Source: Hymenobacter sp. DG25A
GTDB taxonomy: Bacteria; Bacteroidota; Bacteroidia; Cytophagales; Hymenobacteraceae
NCBI RefSeq assembly: GCF_001280305.1
Contig: NZ_CP012623.1
Coordinates: 372,001 to 436,000, forward strand
Length of the DNA stretch: 64,000 nt
Direction: 5' to 3'
Positions 61,468 through 64,000 of this stretch are shown here, piece after piece (positions within the stretch are counted from its first letter, which is position 1; every line of letters starts with the position of its first letter). The position numbers and the translations under genes are program-made. The notes under the pieces are model-generated. The model did no database searches. It was not told the origin of the DNA and saw only the letters and a list, made by a program, of their open reading frames with translations.

Positions 61468-64000
61468 ATGAATGCTACTTCTACTTCTATGTTGGGTCGT
61501 TGGCTGGTGGTGTTGGTTTTGATCCTTCTGGGGCATACCGCTGCCTCCGCCCAAAACATTGGCGACTACCGCACTATTAACAGTAACACAGAATTTAGCT
61601 TAACCAGCGGCTGGCAGGTGTACAATGGTACCACCTGGGTAAACAATGCTGCCGCCCTGGATGTGACCAAAACGTTTTACGTCCGTCATCCCCGGGTAGT
61701 AACCGTTGATGATAATGGCCTATACGCCAGAGTGATACTGATTCGGGAAAACAATGTATCTGGTACCCTAGCTCTGGGCGCAAAGTTTGGGGCGCAGCTA
61801 CTGGAAATAGATGGGGCAAATACCGAAGTGCAGGTGAATAGCCTGACTGCCGTGCTGAATGAGGTACAGGTACGCAACAATGGAACGCTACGCGTAACCG
61901 TGAAGAATTCGTTAGGCACGCTAAGTGCCGGTACGGGCGGTGTTATAAAAGTAACCGGCATTACGGCCAACGCTGCCGACCTCACGGGCCCCATTACTAT
62001 CAACGATGGGGGAGAACTTTCCATGGAAGCCCCCGGCAGTCGGGCTACGGCCGTAACCGTGAAAGCAAACGGCTTGTTGAACATCCGCCGCAATGCCACT
62101 TTAAGAAACATTCTGGTGGAGAATGGTGGCACACTCCGACGCACGAAAGTTGGTACCACAGCCAATACCTTAACTATTGCCAACACCGCCGCCAATCCGG
62201 ATTTGCAGTTGAACGGTATTTACGTAGATGCCTCCGATGTTACTCCTCTTGCATTGGGTGCTAACGCCACTATGGCGGTAGGAGTCACCGGCCACTACCA
62301 GCACAAGAGTAACGGCGGCGACGTGCCTACTGCCAACTGGGACCCAGCCTCTACCCTGGAAATTCTGGGTATGACAGATGCGGTTTCATTTGGGAATAAC
62401 GGGCAAACCTTTGGCAACGTGACCTGGAATACGGCCACCTATGGGGTAGGCCGGGTATGTACCCTAAACGAATCGGGCCTGATGCGGATTGCTGGTAAGC
62501 TTAACGTTATCAGCACAGGTGCTGGTAAGCTGGACTTGCTCAATACACTGGCTGGTAATAACGTAGAGTTTCAGGTGGGTAGCTACGAGCAAAGCGGTGG
62601 GCAGGTATTTATTTCCCAGTCGGGTACTGCGGTGCAAAAGGTAAAAGTGCTGGGTAACTTTCTCCTGAACAACAGCACCTTTACCATGCACAATACGTCA
62701 GCCGTACCCAGTTGCGTGTTGACCATTGAGGGCAACACCGCCTTAGAAGGACAAGCTAACCTGCTGGTAACCACTATTGGCAACACGCCCATCAGAGGCG
62801 AACTGCACCTGCACGGCGACTTGTCCTTAGGGGCCAGTACTCAGATTTCAGAAACGGGTTCTAACGGAAACGGTGCTATCAACGCACAACTGTACTTTGA
62901 TGGTGGACGCCAGCAAAACTTCAGTAATGCCAGTAATGGCGGCATGTTGCTCAACCGCGTGCATGTAACAGTGGTATCAGGCACCACGCTGAATATGGGA
63001 CGGGCCGAGCTACGCAACGATAATGCCGGCCGGTCAAACTTCACTCTCCAGAGTGGCGCCGGCCTGATCATAGGTCACGGCGAAGGAATTCGGGTAACGG
63101 GCCAGAACGGCGCTATTCGTACCCGTGGTACCCGTACCTTTTCACCCGGCGGCATATACACCTATGCCGGTGCCCTCGGTGACATGGTCACCGGTGATGG
63201 ATTGCCCGGCACCCTAAATACAAATGGTGGCTTGGTCATTAATAACGCCAACGGCAACGTCACGCTGTCACAAACCACTTATATCAGCGGTACACTGAAA
63301 CTCCAGCAGGGCTTGTTGCGCACGGGTATTAGTAATGCTACGCTGCGCCTGCAGGCTACCGGCACCTGGTCCGGTGCCAGCGACCAGAGCTATGTGAGCG
63401 GCCCCCTGCAACGCGCTACGAACCTGGATAACCAGTATTATACCTTCCCTGTGGGCGACGGAGGCGGCCTGCAGTTGGCAGGTGTACGGCCGGAAAACGC
63501 CACGCCAACCGTATTTGAGATGGATACGCATAGAGCTTCGGCCCCATCGCCTACGTCTTTTGCCGCCAATTCAGGACTGGTGCTAGTAAGTTCCCAGCAA
63601 TACTGGAACCTGCGCCGGGTATCGGGCACCGCCAACGCGTTTGTGCGGCTTTACTACACAGTGCCCTACAGCGGTATTGCTGAGTCACCTGAAGCCCAAA
63701 AGGAGCTGCGCGTTGCCGGGTTCGACGGCTCCTTCTGGCAGAGCTACGGCCAGGAGGGCTTGCCCAATACCGTGGAGCGCTACCTCAACTCCGGTTTAGT
63801 GCTGCCCGTTACGGCTAGTTTTACGCCAATTACGCTTGGTAGTGGCGTAGTGCGCAATCCTTTGCCTATTGAGCTAATCAGCTTTAAGGCTAAGCTGCTG
63901 CCTAACCAGAATGTGCAATTAACGTGGCAAACCGCGCAGGAGCGCGACTGCAAACAATTTGAAGTGCAGGTGTCCACCGATGGCCGCACCTTCAAAAGCA
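61468..64000 (+). CDS. Large secreted repeat protein, probable T9SS cargo (runs off the window)
   Basis: At least 844 codons, 3' end outside. Signal peptide (WLVVLVLILLGHTAASAQ), then long beta-rich stretches with many Asn, Thr, Gly and Val, for example VRHPRVVTVDDN, GELSMEAPGSRATAVTVKANGLLNI and LYFDGGRQQNFSNAS, as in parallel beta-helix or adhesin-like proteins. The last visible segment, NPLPIELISFKAKLLPNQNVQLTWQTAQERDCKQFEVQVSTDGRTF, is the domain that in Bacteroidota often precedes the C-terminal sorting domain. It is probably exported by type IX secretion and surface-bound. Confidence 0.85.
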   Translation, partial: MNATSTSMLGRWLVVLVLILLGHTAASAQNIGDYRTINSNTEFSLTSGWQVYNGTTWVNNAAALDVTKTFYVRHPRVVTVDDNGLYARVILIRENNVSGTLALGAKFGAQLLEIDGANTEVQVNSLTAVLNEVQVRNNGTLRVTVKNSLGTLSAGTGGVIKVTGITANAADLTGPITINDGGELSMEAPGSRATAVTVKANGLLNIRRNATLRNILVENGGTLRRTKVGTTANTLTIANTAANPDLQLNGIYVDASDVTPLALGANATMAVGVTGHYQHKSNGGDVPTANWDPASTLEILGMTDAVSFGNNGQTFGNVTWNTATYGVGRVCTLNESGLMRIAGKLNVISTGAGKLDLLNTLAGNNVEFQVGSYEQSGGQVFISQSGTAVQKVKVLGNFLLNNSTFTMHNTSAVPSCVLTIEGNTALEGQANLLVTTIGNTPIRGELHLHGDLSLGASTQISETGSNGNGAINAQLYFDGGRQQNFSNASNGGMLLNRVHVTVVSGTTLNMGRAELRNDNAGRSNFTLQSGAGLIIGHGEGIRVTGQNGAIRTRGTRTFSPGGIYTYAGALGDMVTGDGLPGTLNTNGGLVINNANGNVTLSQTTYISGTLKLQQGLLRTGISNATLRLQATGTWSGASDQSYVSGPLQRATNLDNQYYTFPVGDGGGLQLAGVRPENATPTVFEMDTHRASAPSPTSFAANSGLVLVSSQQYWNLRRVSGTANAFVRLYYTVPYSGIAESPEAQKELRVAGFDGSFWQSYGQEGLPNTVERYLNSGLVLPVTASFTPITLGSGVVRNPLPIELISFKAKLLPNQNVQLTWQTAQERDCKQFEVQVSTDGRTFKS

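Overview
The window reads as a chromosomal segment of a Bacteroidota bacterium, most likely a Hymenobacter-like member of the Cytophagales. The evidence is GC-rich coding DNA, secreted proteins typical of the type IX secretion system (a cupredoxin with a C-terminal sorting domain, a PorE-like four-domain protein and a large repeat cargo protein), DUF2723 and SusC-like motifs, and many upstream boxes of the form TAnnTTTG, the Bacteroidota -7 promoter element. Shine-Dalgarno sequences are mostly absent, so several starts below were set from the -7 boxes, signal peptides and family alignments.

Layout. 1-2942 (minus): a truncated zinc alcohol dehydrogenase, then a LUD protein, an LpxH-like phosphatase and a secreted beta-propeller protein. 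3104-5314 (plus): a secreted phosphatase-like protein and a CotH-like protein. 5397-8796: ftsH and rsfS (minus), divergent from a biotin ligase. 9039-13920 (plus): T9SS cupredoxin, DUF2723 membrane protein, rlmB. 14075-16269 (minus): mannose-1-phosphate guanylyltransferase and kdsD, divergent from recQ. 18607-19895 (minus): GNAT and bacilliredoxin. 20167-23365 (plus): TPR protein and PorE-like protein. 24089-27907 (minus): lipoprotein binding protein and two permeases of a peptide-type ABC importer. 27994-30398: a 53-residue hydrophobic/Thr-Pro/Gly peptide gene, divergent from a 501-residue helical-repeat protein, with a Spy-like protein at its end. 30594-33100: LytTR regulator, DinB-like protein, and a porin gene broken by two stops. 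33187-40061 (plus): a 2080-residue alpha-2-macroglobulin and a secreted protein with a histone-H1-like tail. 40138-41899 (minus): ferredoxin, ferredoxin-NADP reductase, tRNA-Arg. 42014-49573: TVP38-like protein, gamma-type trans-sulfuration enzyme, metallo-beta-lactamase-fold hydrolase, SGNH lipoprotein, coiled-coil OmpA protein, class I aldolase, accD. 49797-53466 (plus): two tandem glycine-zipper OmpA proteins, an endonuclease III-like glycosylase and a radical SAM protein. 53545-61178: NTF2-like protein, gamma carbonic anhydrase, small lipoprotein, CNNM/CorC protein, DsbD, isoaspartyl peptidase, a strange tRNA-like gene and an Lrp regulator. 61468 to the window end: a T9SS-type cargo protein.

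Most of the window is housekeeping and cell-envelope biology. The items least explained by known families are: (i) a class II tRNA-like gene at 60450-60564 with an apparent CTC anticodon and a 46-nt variable region, with its own promoter box and followed by two hairpins that show an identical loop; (ii) the divergent pair of a short secreted-type peptide and a helical-repeat protein around a long inverted repeat (27994-30039); (iii) a SusC-like plug motif inside the alpha-2-macroglobulin. Two families of interspersed palindromic repeats lie between convergent genes. No phage, insertion sequence, rRNA operon or CRISPR array was seen.
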